20,003 nucleotides of DNA, taken from positions 1-20,003 of the forward strand of contig CAZELH010000012.1 in assembly GCA_964513095.1 (NCBI GenBank), given 5' to 3'. Of this stretch, positions 1 through 7,903 are shown in pieces (position 1 is the first letter of the stretch; the number at the start of each line of letters is the position of its first letter). Both the position numbers and the translations under genes were made by a program. Under the pieces are notes generated by a model. The model worked only from the letters and a program-made list of their open reading frames with translations. It had not been told where the DNA came from and made no database searches. The stretch comes from JBDKGD01 sp964513095 (GTDB lineage: Bacteria > Patescibacteriota > Minisyncoccia > UBA6257 > 2-01-FULL-56-20).

Positions 1-1380
1 AAAACTGCACGTGAAAAAGGCGTACCCGATGGACAGATTCAAAAAAGTTTAATAGAGGTTGGGTGGGCGGAACATGATATCGCTACAGGATTTAGTTTTA
101 TTGATCAAAATTCTGTTTCACTTATTCATGCTGGAGGGCCGGAAGCGACGTCTCATCCGCTCTTGTTTTATCATGTTGGCCGATGGATTATTGCGGGGAT
201 TATTTTGTTTTTCATTTTTTTCGCGGGACTTTTTTATGGTCGTTCATTTTTACAAACGTTCAGCATTTATTTTGGTCAATGGAAAAACGGAGAGACTTTG
301 AGCGGTGTTTCATATGACGTACCTACTCAAACGACCTCTACTGTCATTACAACGCTTCTTTCCGATGAAGAGGTGAATCGGTTTGAATTTACCCCGAGCG
401 GTACCAAGAGTTTTTATCTTGAAACGTCGCGAGGGCGGAGAGTGGGAACCGTGCCCGAAGCTGTTTCTTCTACTGGTACTGTATATAGCGCGATTACCCT
501 TATTTCTTCGGGTGTAAAGACAGGTTTCGCCCTGAATGGCGTTCCTTTTGGATCTTATTTTGATTATGTGCAACTTCCTGTTATTCCTCCTCCGCCTGTT
601 ACCCCGTTTGTCCCGAGTAATCTTGCCACTATTCCTTATATTGCTAGCGACGACGGAGTGTTTTTTATTGTTGATCCTACGGGTCGTGGTCCTTCATATG
701 ATGCGATTTTAAAACTATGGATTTCGTCCGATGGTACGCACCGCGCGTACAGTGCTTTGAAAAATTGTTCTATACGCGCTAAAACAGTTATTGAAAAATT
801 TCAAAAGTTAAGTACAAAAAATTGCAATCTAGTCTTGGTGGTTGATGGTGTTGAGCGACCGATAGAAAAAATTCCGGCACTGGGGGCATTTTCGCCAACT
901 GATGGATCGTTTGCGTATGTTGATGCGAGCGATCGATGTGTGCAGATATATGAGCGGGGAATTGATACTGGTGTTTCGTGTTCGACGCAGGTTGTTACCG
1001 CGACTGGTGCAAAAAGTCCGGTGTTCGATTTTGTTCGTAGTTTTGGATTTCGCAGTGATGGGGTGTTAGCGTACAGCGCGCGCATTGGAAACAAGGAAGC
1101 GGTGTTTGTGGGTGGCAAAAGCCAAGGTGAGTTTGATGCGATTAATCCGTATCAACTTTTGTATCCACGTTCATTTCCCGCCGGTATTTTTTCGCCCGAT
1201 GGTCGGTTTGTTTTGTATGCTGCTGCCACTGGTGCACAAGAAGCGCTTTTTTTGGGAACGACGCAACTACCACTCTATTCACGAATTTTAGCAATTAGCT
1301 ATAGCGGTGAAACGCGTACGTTGTATTACGCGGCGATAACCGATGAACGGACCGTGGTGATTAATACGGTGAAGTTTTAG
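1..1380 (+). CDS. membrane-anchored beta-propeller (PD40/WD40-like) protein, 5'-truncated by window edge
   Basis: The frame is open from base 1 to the TAG at 1378-1380, so the true start lies left of the window; the TTG at 163 is an internal codon. Visible residues 1-27 read like the small helical ARxxGVxDxxIxxxLxxxGW module often found at the N-terminus of CPR membrane proteins. One strong transmembrane segment lies at about residues 62-81, followed by a large extracytoplasmic part. That part has a Pro-rich linker (VIPPPPVTP) and four or five repeats of about 45-50 residues of the type FSPDGRFVLYAAATGAQEALFLG, typical of PD40/WD40-like propeller blades. The likely role is an envelope-anchored binding or scaffold protein; no catalytic motif was seen. 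Fold class is fairly sure, function is unknown. The next gene starts 32 nt downstream. Confidence 0.75.
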   Translation, partial: KTAREKGVPDGQIQKSLIEVGWAEHDIATGFSFIDQNSVSLIHAGGPEATSHPLLFYHVGRWIIAGIILFFIFFAGLFYGRSFLQTFSIYFGQWKNGETLSGVSYDVPTQTTSTVITTLLSDEEVNRFEFTPSGTKSFYLETSRGRRVGTVPEAVSSTGTVYSAITLISSGVKTGFALNGVPFGSYFDYVQLPVIPPPPVTPFVPSNLATIPYIASDDGVFFIVDPTGRGPSYDAILKLWISSDGTHRAYSALKNCSIRAKTVIEKFQKLSTKNCNLVLVVDGVERPIEKIPALGAFSPTDGSFAYVDASDRCVQIYERGIDTGVSCSTQVVTATGAKSPVFDFVRSFGFRSDGVLAYSARIGNKEAVFVGGKSQGEFDAINPYQLLYPRSFPAGIFSPDGRFVLYAAATGAQEALFLGTTQLPLYSRILAISYSGETRTLYYAAITDERTVVINTVKF

Positions 1381-1395
1381 GTTTTACGATTTTTG

Positions 1396-1404
1396 TGGTA
1401 TACT
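1396..1404 (+). promoter_or_regulatory. extended -10 promoter, probably leaderless transcript
   Basis: TGG followed by TATACT (1399-1404) is a TGn extended -10 box. The ATG at 1413 lies 8 nt after it, so a start site at the usual 6-7 nt would give a transcript beginning at or next to the start codon. No SD and no good -35 were seen. Confidence 0.55.
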
Positions 1405-1412
1405 CATACCCA

Positions 1413-2150
1413 ATGGAACCATATCTTTCTATTGTTATTCCGGCGTATAACGAGGCAAAACGTATTTTGCCCACCTTGCGTGATATTAACCAAAAGGCGA
1501 GCGGTTTTTCGTATCCGTATGAAATTTTAGTGGTGAATGATGGATCGAAAGATGATACTGCCATGGTGGTGAATAGTGTGCTGGGTGAGGTAAAAAATTT
1601 GCGGTTAATCGATAATAAAGTAAATAAAGGGAAGGGTGGCGTGTGTCGGCAGGGAATGCTTGAGGCGCGCGGTGCGGTCCGATTATTTATGGACGCCGAT
1701 AATTCTACGTCTATTGATGAATTTGAAAAACTTCGTCCATGGTTTGAAAAAGGATACGACGTAGTGATTGGGTCTCGTTCTGTGCGCGGTGCGCAGTTGG
1801 CGGTTGCCCAACCATGGTACCGTCAGTTACCCGGAAAAGTGGGGAATATTATTTTTCAGATTGTGCTGGGCTTGTGGGGTATTTGGGATACCCAGTGTGG
1901 ATTTAAGGCATTTTCTGCTGATGCTGCTCAAGCGATATTTTCAAAGAGTAAGATTGTGGGATGGGGTTTTGATGTGGAACTTTTGGCTTTGGGAAAAAAA
2001 TTGGGGTATCGAATTAAAGAAGTTCCTATTCGCTGGGTCAATGATCCTAATTCCCACGTTGGAGCGTCCGCATACTTGAAAGTTCTCCTTGAAACTTTTA
2101 CAATTCGCTGGTGGTTATGGATCAATTCGTATGGCTTAAAGAATCCATAA
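1413..2150 (+). CDS. GT2 glycosyltransferase, dolichyl/polyprenyl-phosphate glucosyltransferase (ALG5-like)
   Basis: This 245-aa GT-A fold enzyme probably transfers a sugar from a nucleotide sugar to a polyprenyl phosphate at the inner membrane face, supplying lipid-linked sugar for envelope glycans. The N-terminus SIVIPAYNEAKRI is the family's nucleotide-binding strand. EILVVNDGSKDDT is at about 37-49, GKGGVCRQGMLEARG at 73-87, the metal-binding DAD at 94-96, VVIGSR at 117-122 and DTQCGFK at 159-165. The GKGGxxRQGM and DTQCGFK blocks are characteristic of the ALG5/DPM-like subgroup. The frame could open at GTG 1395, but that codon lies in the -10 region and the conserved domain starts right after ATG 1413, so 1413 is preferred. 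There is no C-terminal transmembrane pair. The donor sugar cannot be read from the sequence. Confidence 0.85.
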   Translation: MEPYLSIVIPAYNEAKRILPTLRDINQKASGFSYPYEILVVNDGSKDDTAMVVNSVLGEVKNLRLIDNKVNKGKGGVCRQGMLEARGAVRLFMDADNSTSIDEFEKLRPWFEKGYDVVIGSRSVRGAQLAVAQPWYRQLPGKVGNIIFQIVLGLWGIWDTQCGFKAFSADAAQAIFSKSKIVGWGFDVELLALGKKLGYRIKEVPIRWVNDPNSHVGASAYLKVLLETFTIRWWLWINSYGLKNP

Positions 2151-2164
2151 AATATCGTTTTTCG

Positions 2165-2170
2165 TATAAT
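2165..2170 (+). promoter_or_regulatory. -10 box upstream of greA
   Basis: A perfect TATAAT at 2165-2170, 22 nt before the greA ATG, would give a leader of about 16 nt without an SD. No convincing -35 was seen. Confidence 0.45.
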
Positions 2171-2192
2171 TTTATTACTCTTTTATCTATTT

Positions 2193-2651
2193 ATGACATC
2201 TGTGTATGTAAGTAAAGAAAAGCTCGAAAATCTGAAAAAAGAGCTTGAAACGTTAAAGACTGTGAAACGCCAAGAGGTGGCAGAAATGCTTCGCCAAGCC
2301 AAGGATTACGGTGATTTATCAGAAAACTCCGCGTACACCGAGGCTCGAGAGGCGCAAAACCAACTTGAGATGAAGATCGTGGAGCTTGAGGAGATGGTGA
2401 AAAATGCTCAAATTATCACTGAGAATTCTGGTGGTCAGTTTGTGAGTGTTGGTTCGACGGTTACGGTGAAGCGTGATGGAAAGCAGTACACCTACACCAT
2501 TGTTGGCTCCGAAGAAGCTGATCCTGTCAATGGTAAAATATCAAATGAATCACCGTTGGGTAAGGCATTTTTGGGTCATGCCGCCGGAGATGACGTAGTT
2601 GCGCATATTCCATCGGGTGAAGCCGAGTTTAAAATAGTCAGTATTAAATAG
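2193..2651 (+). CDS. greA: transcription elongation factor GreA
   Basis: GreA rescues backtracked RNA polymerase by reaching through the secondary channel and stimulating cleavage of the nascent RNA. The 152-aa length is normal. The N-terminal coiled coil spans about residues 6-75 and carries the tip motif GDLSENSAY, with the acidic residues D41 and E44 that hold the catalytic metal. The C-terminal FKBP-like domain carries the signature GKISNESPLGKAFLG. The ATG start is followed at once by the coiled coil. It sits 42 nt after the glycosyltransferase and 26 nt before lysS, all on one strand. Its partner, the fused polymerase, is encoded further along in this window. Confidence 0.95.
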   Translation: MTSVYVSKEKLENLKKELETLKTVKRQEVAEMLRQAKDYGDLSENSAYTEAREAQNQLEMKIVELEEMVKNAQIITENSGGQFVSVGSTVTVKRDGKQYTYTIVGSEEADPVNGKISNESPLGKAFLGHAAGDDVVAHIPSGEAEFKIVSIK

Positions 2652-2661
2652 ACGAAACCCT

Positions 2662-2667
2662 TATATT
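2662..2667 (+). promoter_or_regulatory. -10 box just upstream of lysS
   Basis: TATATT lies 10 nt before the lysS ATG, with no SD between. This suggests a leader of only a few nucleotides. The -35 is weak, so this may be a minor promoter within a greA-lysS unit. Confidence 0.35.
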
Positions 2668-2677
2668 CGAAACGGCA

Positions 2678-4165
2678 ATGCTTGAAGATTTGATACAAGA
2701 ACGAAAGAAAAAAATTGCCTTGCTCGAAGATCGGGGTGTTTCCGCGTATCCCATTAGCGTAAAACGAACTCATATCATTGGGGCTGTTTTGACGGATTTT
2801 AAAAAAATAGAAACTGCAAAAAAGAAGGTGAGCGTGGTGGGGCGTATTATCGCATTGCGTGATCAGGGTGCGTTGTTGTTCATTGATTTGAAAGATGAAA
2901 CGGGTGTTATTCAGGTGGTTGCAAAATCAGATGTAGTGAAAGACTTTGCGCGCGCGCAACAAACGCTCGATGGCGGTGATTTTATTAGTGTTACCGGTCC
3001 TGTTTTTATAACAAAACGAGGTCAAAAGAGCGTTGAAGCTCGCTCTATCACTATGCTTGCCAAGGCACTTCGCCCCCTTCCTTCGCAGTGGTTCGGCATC
3101 GAAGAAACAGATACGAGGTTGCGTAATCGATATTTGGATATCTTGCTTCACCCAGAAACCGCTGAATTATTTAAAAAGAAAGCCATTTTTTGGCGAACGT
3201 TCCGTGATTATCTACTTGACGAAGGTTTTTTAGAAGTTGAAAATCCGGTACTTGAATCAGTTCCGGGGGGCGCGGAGGCTGAACCGTTTGTCACTCATCA
3301 TAACGCGCTTGGAGTAGATTTTTTCTTGCGCATTTCGCTTGAACTTCCGCTGAAAAAATTACTGGTTGCGGGATATGAAAAAGTGTTTGAGATCGGACGT
3401 ATTTTTCGCAATGAAGGTATTGACGGCGAACATTTACAAGACTACACCCAGCTTGAATTTTATTGGGCATACCATGAGTACCGAGACTTAATGAAGATGG
3501 TAGAAAAAATGTATAAAAAAGTTATCAAGAACACTACTGGCGGTTTGGTGACTCATCGTGGTGATATGAAAATAAACTGGGGTACGAAATGGAAAACCGT
3601 TGATTACTGCCGTGAATTTGAGAAGGTGAATGGCATTAGCCCTGTCAGTGCTTCAACCGATGAACTTCGTGCAAAAGCACTTTCTTTGGGGTTACAACCA
3701 GAACCCCACGAAGGAAAGGGGAGACTTATTGATCTTATTTTTAAAAAAACAATTCGCACTTCGCTTATTCAGCCGTGTTTTTTAATTAATCCACCGGTCG
3801 ATATCGAACCGTTGGCGAAGCGATCTCAAAAAAATCCTCTTGTTGTTGAGCGATTTCAAGTTGTGGCAGGGGGAACCGAATTAGGGAAAGGTTTTTCAGA
3901 ATTGAACGATCCTATTGATCAGCGAGAACGGTTTAAGCAACAGGAGGCGCTTCGAGCTGGTGGCGACGTAGAGGCTCAATTTATGGATGAAAGTTTTGTT
4001 GAGGCGCTTGAGTATGGGATGCCTCCAGCCGCTGGATTTGGTGTTTCTGAACGACTGTTTGCGGTTTTGATGGACAAACCTATTCGTGAGACGGTTATTT
4101 TCCCCTTAATGCGACCTTTGAATCGTGAACCCTTCAACAAGCTCAGGACAAGTCGCGAAACCTAA
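2678..4165 (+). CDS. lysS: lysyl-tRNA synthetase, class II
   Basis: The enzyme charges tRNA-Lys with lysine using ATP. The 495-aa product has the N-terminal OB-fold anticodon-binding domain (about residues 50-140, with VSVVGRIIALRDQGALLFIDL) and a class II catalytic core. Motif 2 is in FEIGRIFRNEGIDGEHLQDYTQLEF. The lysine-site block is GTELGKGFSELNDPIDQRERF, where typical enzymes read EIANAFSELND. Motif 3 is ALEYGMPPAAGFGVSERLF, with Ser where the usual glycine stands. The usual protein end is VIFPLMRPL. Here about 14 residues (NREPFNKLRTSRET) follow, encoded by a dispersed DNA repeat that has run into the 3' end, so this tail is probably not functional. The start at ATG 2678 fits MLEDLIQERKKKIALLEDRGVSAYP. 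Confidence 0.93.
   Translation: MLEDLIQERKKKIALLEDRGVSAYPISVKRTHIIGAVLTDFKKIETAKKKVSVVGRIIALRDQGALLFIDLKDETGVIQVVAKSDVVKDFARAQQTLDGGDFISVTGPVFITKRGQKSVEARSITMLAKALRPLPSQWFGIEETDTRLRNRYLDILLHPETAELFKKKAIFWRTFRDYLLDEGFLEVENPVLESVPGGAEAEPFVTHHNALGVDFFLRISLELPLKKLLVAGYEKVFEIGRIFRNEGIDGEHLQDYTQLEFYWAYHEYRDLMKMVEKMYKKVIKNTTGGLVTHRGDMKINWGTKWKTVDYCREFEKVNGISPVSASTDELRAKALSLGLQPEPHEGKGRLIDLIFKKTIRTSLIQPCFLINPPVDIEPLAKRSQKNPLVVERFQVVAGGTELGKGFSELNDPIDQRERFKQQEALRAGGDVEAQFMDESFVEALEYGMPPAAGFGVSERLFAVLMDKPIRETVIFPLMRPLNREPFNKLRTSRET
4124..4155 (+). repeat. dispersed repeat, copy 1 (PFDKLRTS-type), inside lysS 3' end
   Basis: Thirty-two bases starting CGTGAACCCTTCAACAAGC and ending CAGGACAAGTCG match, by memory, the CCTTCGACAAGCTCAGGACAAG family that is widespread in CPR genomes. 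Read in the lysS frame it encodes REPFNKLRTSR. A second copy follows 44 nt downstream. Confidence 0.75.
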
Positions 4166-4167
4166 AA

Positions 4168-4200
4168 CGTGAATCCTTCGGCGAGGTTCAGGACAAGTCG
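4168..4200 (+). repeat. dispersed repeat, copy 2, after lysS
   Basis: Starts CGTGAATCCTTCGGCGAGG and ends CAGGACAAGTCG. It matches copy 1 at both ends but differs in the centre and has one extra base. GAATCCT and AGGTTC can pair imperfectly around TCGGCG, so it could form a small hairpin in the lysS 3' region. No T-run follows, so a terminator role is doubtful. Confidence 0.7.
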
Positions 4201-4215
4201 TAAATAGCAGAGAGA

Positions 4216-4244
4216 TTGACTTTCGTGGAATTTCAAGGTATACA
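4216..4244 (+). promoter_or_regulatory. strong sigma-70-type promoter of the 125-aa orphan gene
   Basis: TTGACT (4216-4221), a 17-nt spacer and TATACA (4239-4244) form one of the best promoter matches in the window. The predicted start near 4251 leaves a leader of about 70 nt with a small inverted repeat (CGTGT at 4273-4277, ACACG at 4284-4288) before the SD. Confidence 0.7.
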
Positions 4245-4321
4245 ATTCATAGCTTTTTAATCGTACTCTCTGCGTGTTTCGTGACACGTCCCTTTTCACT
4301 TTTTTCTTTTTGGAGGACGAC

Positions 4322-4699
4322 ATGAATTTTCAAGCCTTACAGGTTATTCCTCAACCCGATCTAAATTCGGAAAATCGATATCGATTACTGTTTTGGCAGC
4401 CTTATTCACCCAAAAGTGACGTGTTGGCTATTTTTATTGCATCGTCTAGGAAGTGTTTTGTGAGAGCCATCAGTCAAGCTGTCGATGTTTCTAAAAATAT
4501 AGAGAATCGTCATCGTCCAGACGGTACGCGATTTTCAGAGCCAATGACGATTGAGGAAATTCGGACTTTTGTCGGTACGAATATGGCGAGTAAAGTTGGT
4601 TCTGACATTGATAGGTGCGTAGGTCTTTTTTTGGAAGATGGTGACGATGGTGACGAGTTGCTGATGCTTTTTAACGAACCTGTTATTGCTTCTCGCTAA
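4322..4699 (+). CDS. orphan 125-aa protein of unknown function
   Basis: Not recognised. ATG 4322 is chosen because a perfect SD, GGAGG (4312-4316), sits 5 nt upstream; an upstream GTG at 4274 in the same frame lies in the leader. The 125-aa product appears soluble, with no signal peptide or transmembrane segment. The N-terminal half looks like alternating strands (RYRLLFWQPY, DVLAIFIASSRKCFVRAIS). The middle holds a short helical region (MTIEEIRTFVGTNMASKVGSDIDRCVGLF). The end has an acidic stretch, LEDGDDGDELL. The gene is a complete single unit with strong promoter, leader, SD and its own terminator, inserted between lysS and the envelope operon. That layout differs from its neighbours and resembles the other accessory-looking genes here. 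Confidence 0.75.
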   Translation: MNFQALQVIPQPDLNSENRYRLLFWQPYSPKSDVLAIFIASSRKCFVRAISQAVDVSKNIENRHRPDGTRFSEPMTIEEIRTFVGTNMASKVGSDIDRCVGLFLEDGDDGDELLMLFNEPVIASR

Positions 4700-4712
4700 C
4701 TTTTGGGATTTT

Positions 4713-4741
4713 GGCTCGACGAAAACCGTCGGGCCTTTTTT
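4713..4741 (+). terminator. intrinsic terminator of the 125-aa orphan gene
   Basis: A 9-bp stem GGCTCGACG / CGTCGGGCC with one G-T pair and loop AAAAC, followed by six T. Confidence 0.9.
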
Positions 4742-4772
4742 GTTCCCGCATGATTTTTCGGAAAGAGTAGGG

Positions 4773-4778
4773 TAGAAT
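4773..4778 (+). promoter_or_regulatory. -10 box of the envelope mini-operon, probably leaderless
   Basis: TAGAAT ends 7 nt before ATG 4786, and no SD is present. The -35 region is poor. The preceding terminator means this operon needs its own promoter here. Confidence 0.45.
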
Positions 4779-4785
4779 AAATGAT

Positions 4786-5556
4786 ATGAATCGCTTAGTA
4801 AAGCAGATTGTCTACGGTCTTTTTTATATAGCCGTGGTTACTGGTATTTCATTTTTGTTGTATTGGTTTTTAAAACCTAATGCCACCTGTTTTGATAATC
4901 GACAAAATCAAAATGAGGAGGGGATTGATTGTGGTGGGGTATGTGCTCGCGTGTGTATTCCTAGCGATATTCGTGATATCGAAGTGGTTGGAAGTCCGCA
5001 GGCATTTAGTCCGGTGCCGGGGGTTTTTGGTATTGTTGCTCGTATTCAAAATCCCAATCTTTCATTTGCGGCTCCTTCGTTTACGTACACCTTTCGTGTG
5101 TACGACGCCCAAGATCGTTTCGTTGATATTTCTGGAATGTCTCATATGTATGCTGGAGAAGCAAAGTACATTACGATTCTAAAGACCGATGGTTCAGTAA
5201 CGATACCGCCTGTTCGTATTGCTCGTATTGAAGCTCTTATCAGCACGCCCCATTGGATTCCGGCGAAAGATTTTAGTAAACCCGCTCTTCGATTGCAGGA
5301 GTTTCGTTTGTTGCAAACTCAAAATCAGTTAGTGGTTAATGGTCAGTTTACTAACGATGATGCCCTTACCCTTTCACACATACCGGCGATTGCGTTGTTT
5401 TATGGTACTTTCGGTCAATTGGTCGGTTTTTCGCAAACTATTCTTGATGGCGTGGCCCCGAATGAAACCCGTGCATTTACTATAATTCATCCAACCATTC
5501 CCGATGTCGTGGCTTCTTCTACTCAAGTGGTGATTATACCGCCTGCTCGAAATTAA
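4786..5556 (+). CDS. single-pass membrane protein with NQNEEGIDCGG cysteine motif
   Basis: This 256-aa protein has a short positive N-terminus (MNRLVKQ), one transmembrane segment at about residues 8-29 and an extracytoplasmic domain. Directly after the membrane come four cysteines (35, 49, 53, 57) in the pattern CFDNRQNQNEEGIDCGGVCARVC. This motif recurs in CPR envelope proteins and is probably disulphide-bonded. The rest is beta-rich, with two segments of a FxLYD/immunoglobulin-like type (about 61-150 and 165-250). Position 13 nt upstream of rodA, followed by mltG, suggests a part in wall synthesis or division-site envelope work. That role is inferred from context only. Confidence 0.75.
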   Translation: MNRLVKQIVYGLFYIAVVTGISFLLYWFLKPNATCFDNRQNQNEEGIDCGGVCARVCIPSDIRDIEVVGSPQAFSPVPGVFGIVARIQNPNLSFAAPSFTYTFRVYDAQDRFVDISGMSHMYAGEAKYITILKTDGSVTIPPVRIARIEALISTPHWIPAKDFSKPALRLQEFRLLQTQNQLVVNGQFTNDDALTLSHIPAIALFYGTFGQLVGFSQTILDGVAPNETRAFTIIHPTIPDVVASSTQVVIIPPARN

Positions 5557-5569
5557 TTTTTTATTTTTC

Positions 5570-6616
5570 ATGTACGCTCTTTTTGTACCCGTCGGTATTT
5601 TGCTTGTGTGTAGCGCGCTCATTGTATCGAGTATCTCTTTGCATCTTTTCTATCTTCAACTCGCGTGGGTTATTATTGGGTGCGCGGTTGTTTTTGTGTT
5701 TTCTGTTGTTGATTGGCGAATGTTTTTTAATTATCGCTGGTTTACGCTTCTTTTATACAGCTTTGCTGTTATTTTATTGGCCGTGGTGGTTACCCGAGGA
5801 GCAACGATTCGTAATGTACAGGGGTGGTTGACTGTCGGATTCGCTTCCTTTCAGCCTGTTGAGCTTGCGAAGGTTGCCTTGATTGTTGTGTATGCGCAAT
5901 TTTTTGCTCGTCGACACATCGCGATTGCGCGCATGAGTAATATTATTATTTCTTTTATAATATTGTTTGTACCTTTTGTATTGACTCTTGCCCAACCTGA
6001 TTTGGGTTCGGCGTTAATTCTTTTTGGGATTTGGAGTGGTTTTTTGGTAGCAAGTGGTTTACCGAAACGATATATTGCCGCATCGCTTCTTTTGGTAACG
6101 CTGGCGTCGCCTGCCGTATGGTTTTTTGGATTAAAGACATATCAAAAAGATCGAATTTTGGGAGTTTTTTATCCTGAAAAAAATGCGTTGACGGTGAACT
6201 ACAGTACGATTCAATCAAAAATTGCCATTGGTTCTGCTGGGTGGTGGGGGAAGGGGTACGGACAAGGGACTCAGACGCAACTCGGATTTCTTTCTGAGCC
6301 TGCCAATGACTTTGTGCTTTCGGCGTTTATTGAGGAATGGGGGTGGATTGGAGGTTTGGTTGTTGTCGGTGCATTCGTGGCGCTTGAATTGGCGGTTCTT
6401 CGAGTTGGAGTAGTTGCGTCGGGTAATTTTGAAAAGTTTTTGTGTTTAGGTGCGGTGATGATGTGGGGGATTAATTTCGCTATCAATACGGGATCTGCTA
6501 CTGGCTTGTTGCCGGTTGTCGGTGTTACCTATCCGTTTTTAAGTTATGGTGGCTCGAGTTTGTTGGTAAACTTTTTTTTATTGGCAGTTATTTATAGTAT
6601 TAAAAAATCACAATAA
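5570..6616 (+). CDS. rodA: SEDS-family peptidoglycan glycosyltransferase RodA
   Basis: RodA polymerises lipid II into glycan strands at the lateral wall, normally paired with a class B penicillin-binding protein; none is encoded in this window. The 348-aa product has about ten transmembrane segments. Family blocks present are FASFQPVELAKVALI, LAQPDLGSALILFGIW, IAIGSAGWWGKGYGQGTQTQLGFLSE, the loop SEPANDFVLSAFIEEWG and the last-helix signature GLLPVVGVTYPFLSYGGSS. The Asp in ANDF aligns with the essential Asp of E. coli RodA (HTDF). RodA is preferred over FtsW because of the QGTQTQLGFL loop and the lack of a long N-terminal extension. The ATG has no SD and lies 13 nt after the previous stop. 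The stop overlaps mltG by one base. Confidence 0.9.
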   Translation: MYALFVPVGILLVCSALIVSSISLHLFYLQLAWVIIGCAVVFVFSVVDWRMFFNYRWFTLLLYSFAVILLAVVVTRGATIRNVQGWLTVGFASFQPVELAKVALIVVYAQFFARRHIAIARMSNIIISFIILFVPFVLTLAQPDLGSALILFGIWSGFLVASGLPKRYIAASLLLVTLASPAVWFFGLKTYQKDRILGVFYPEKNALTVNYSTIQSKIAIGSAGWWGKGYGQGTQTQLGFLSEPANDFVLSAFIEEWGWIGGLVVVGAFVALELAVLRVGVVASGNFEKFLCLGAVMMWGINFAINTGSATGLLPVVGVTYPFLSYGGSSLLVNFFLLAVIYSIKKSQ

Positions 6617-7584
6617 TGAAGAATATTCGTGTATTGGTGTTAATTGCATGTGTCGTAGCCCCCATTTTTTTAATTGTTGGTGTTTTTGCAAACGGCAAAA
6701 TAGTAAACGGCAAAGTTGATGTGGTGAAAGTTTCCATCCAACCGTCAGACGGTGTTTCTGCTATTGCGAATAAATTGCGAGATGTTGGATTGATTCATTC
6801 AAAACTTTTCTTTCTGTCGTATGGTCTTTTGTCTGGCAATGCGTGGAAATTGAAACCCGGAAATTATAAAATTCCTACCCCCACTACTATTCGGGCATTG
6901 TATGCAACGTTGGTTGCTGGTCCGCATCGTGTGGTGAGTGTAACTATCCCAGAGGGAAGCAATATCTATGATATTGGGGATATCTTGGATTCTGCTCAGG
7001 TTCTTGATGCGGATGATTTTATTGCGTATGCACAGGATCATCATTTGGAGGGCATGTTGTTTCCGGATACGTACTTTTTATTTACTGATGCAACTGTACA
7101 GGAGGTTGTTGAGAAGTTTCAGAGTAATTTCATTCAAAAAACAAAGGAGTTATTGCCAAGTAATCCGACTGCTGTTAATCGAATTCTTACGATTGCTTCA
7201 TTGCTTGAGAATGAGGTGCGTAGTTCGGTTGATCAAAAGTTGGTGGCGGGGATTATTGAAAAGCGTTTATCGGTTGGTATGCCACTCCAGTTGGATGCCT
7301 CTATCTGCTATTTGAAACAGCAAGATCAGAAAAATTACCAGGGCCATTGTTATCCACTGACCCCCCTTGACTTCAAAATAAAATCCCCTTACAATACATA
7401 TCTACAGAGACAACTTCCGCCAGGCCCGATAGGGAACCCTGGTTTGTCTGCTATCTCGGCTGCTTTACACCCCACACCGTCGGCCTATTGGTTCTATCTT
7501 TCTGACCCCCAAACACAAAAAACCATCTTTTCAAAAACGTTTACCGAACACGTTCAAAATCGGCACCAGTACCTTGGCTCTTAG
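6616..7584 (+). CDS. mltG: endolytic murein transglycosylase MltG (YceG-like)
   Basis: MltG cuts nascent glycan strands and so sets their length, acting next to the synthases. This 322-aa protein has an N-terminal transmembrane anchor (about residues 4-25), a LysM-like region with GVSAIANKLRDVGLI (46-60) and the family block LEGMLFPDTYFLF (144-156). The catalytic region ASLLENEVRSSVDQK contains E198 and E200, aligned with the VEKE glutamate block of E. coli MltG. GMPLQLDASICY, SPYNTYLQRQLPPGPIGNPGLSAI and EHVQNRHQYL complete the family pattern. TAATG overlap with rodA indicates translational coupling. Two cysteines (C231, C245) near the active-site region could form a disulphide, which is inference. 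Confidence 0.93.
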   Translation: MKNIRVLVLIACVVAPIFLIVGVFANGKIVNGKVDVVKVSIQPSDGVSAIANKLRDVGLIHSKLFFLSYGLLSGNAWKLKPGNYKIPTPTTIRALYATLVAGPHRVVSVTIPEGSNIYDIGDILDSAQVLDADDFIAYAQDHHLEGMLFPDTYFLFTDATVQEVVEKFQSNFIQKTKELLPSNPTAVNRILTIASLLENEVRSSVDQKLVAGIIEKRLSVGMPLQLDASICYLKQQDQKNYQGHCYPLTPLDFKIKSPYNTYLQRQLPPGPIGNPGLSAISAALHPTPSAYWFYLSDPQTQKTIFSKTFTEHVQNRHQYLGS

Positions 7585-7766
7585 GTTTTTCTGTTTTTAT
7601 AAATTATCGAATGCGACTGGCAAGATAAAATAGTTGTTTTTCGCGAGACACATTCTATCTTTCTTCTAGGGCTTTCTTTAGTCGTTTGTGCACTAAAAAG
7701 ACACTCCACCACTTTTCTATTCGTGCATGCCTATTATTTTTATGAACACCATAATTCATTTCTTTG

Positions 7767-7787
7767 TCCGCCTGACAGCGGATTTTT
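7767..7787 (+). terminator. weak terminator-like hairpin in the mltG-rpoBC gap
   Basis: TCCGC, loop CTGACA, GCGGA, then five T. The stem is only 5 bp. It could end the rodA-mltG transcript after a 183-nt 3' UTR, or act as an attenuator if an rpoBC promoter lies upstream. Confidence 0.35.
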
Positions 7788-7903
7788 GTGCGTTTTTAGA
7801 AGCTCCCCCTCCGCCACCTCCGTATGGCTTGGTCGAACCAAAGTTTCTTTGCTTCGCGCTGGTTCGTTAGAGAAGAGTTTTATAAAAAATTACCTTTCCT
7901 CAT

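Noticed and set aside
163..1380. Start of the first gene at the TTG at 163
   Set aside because: The frame is open back to base 1, and the upstream codons encode a plausible conserved helical module. TTG 163 lies just before the membrane segment and has no SD.
4274..4321. GTG 4274 as start of the 125-aa gene
   Set aside because: A perfect GGAGG 5 nt before ATG 4322 marks the later start; the extra codons are leader sequence with a small inverted repeat.
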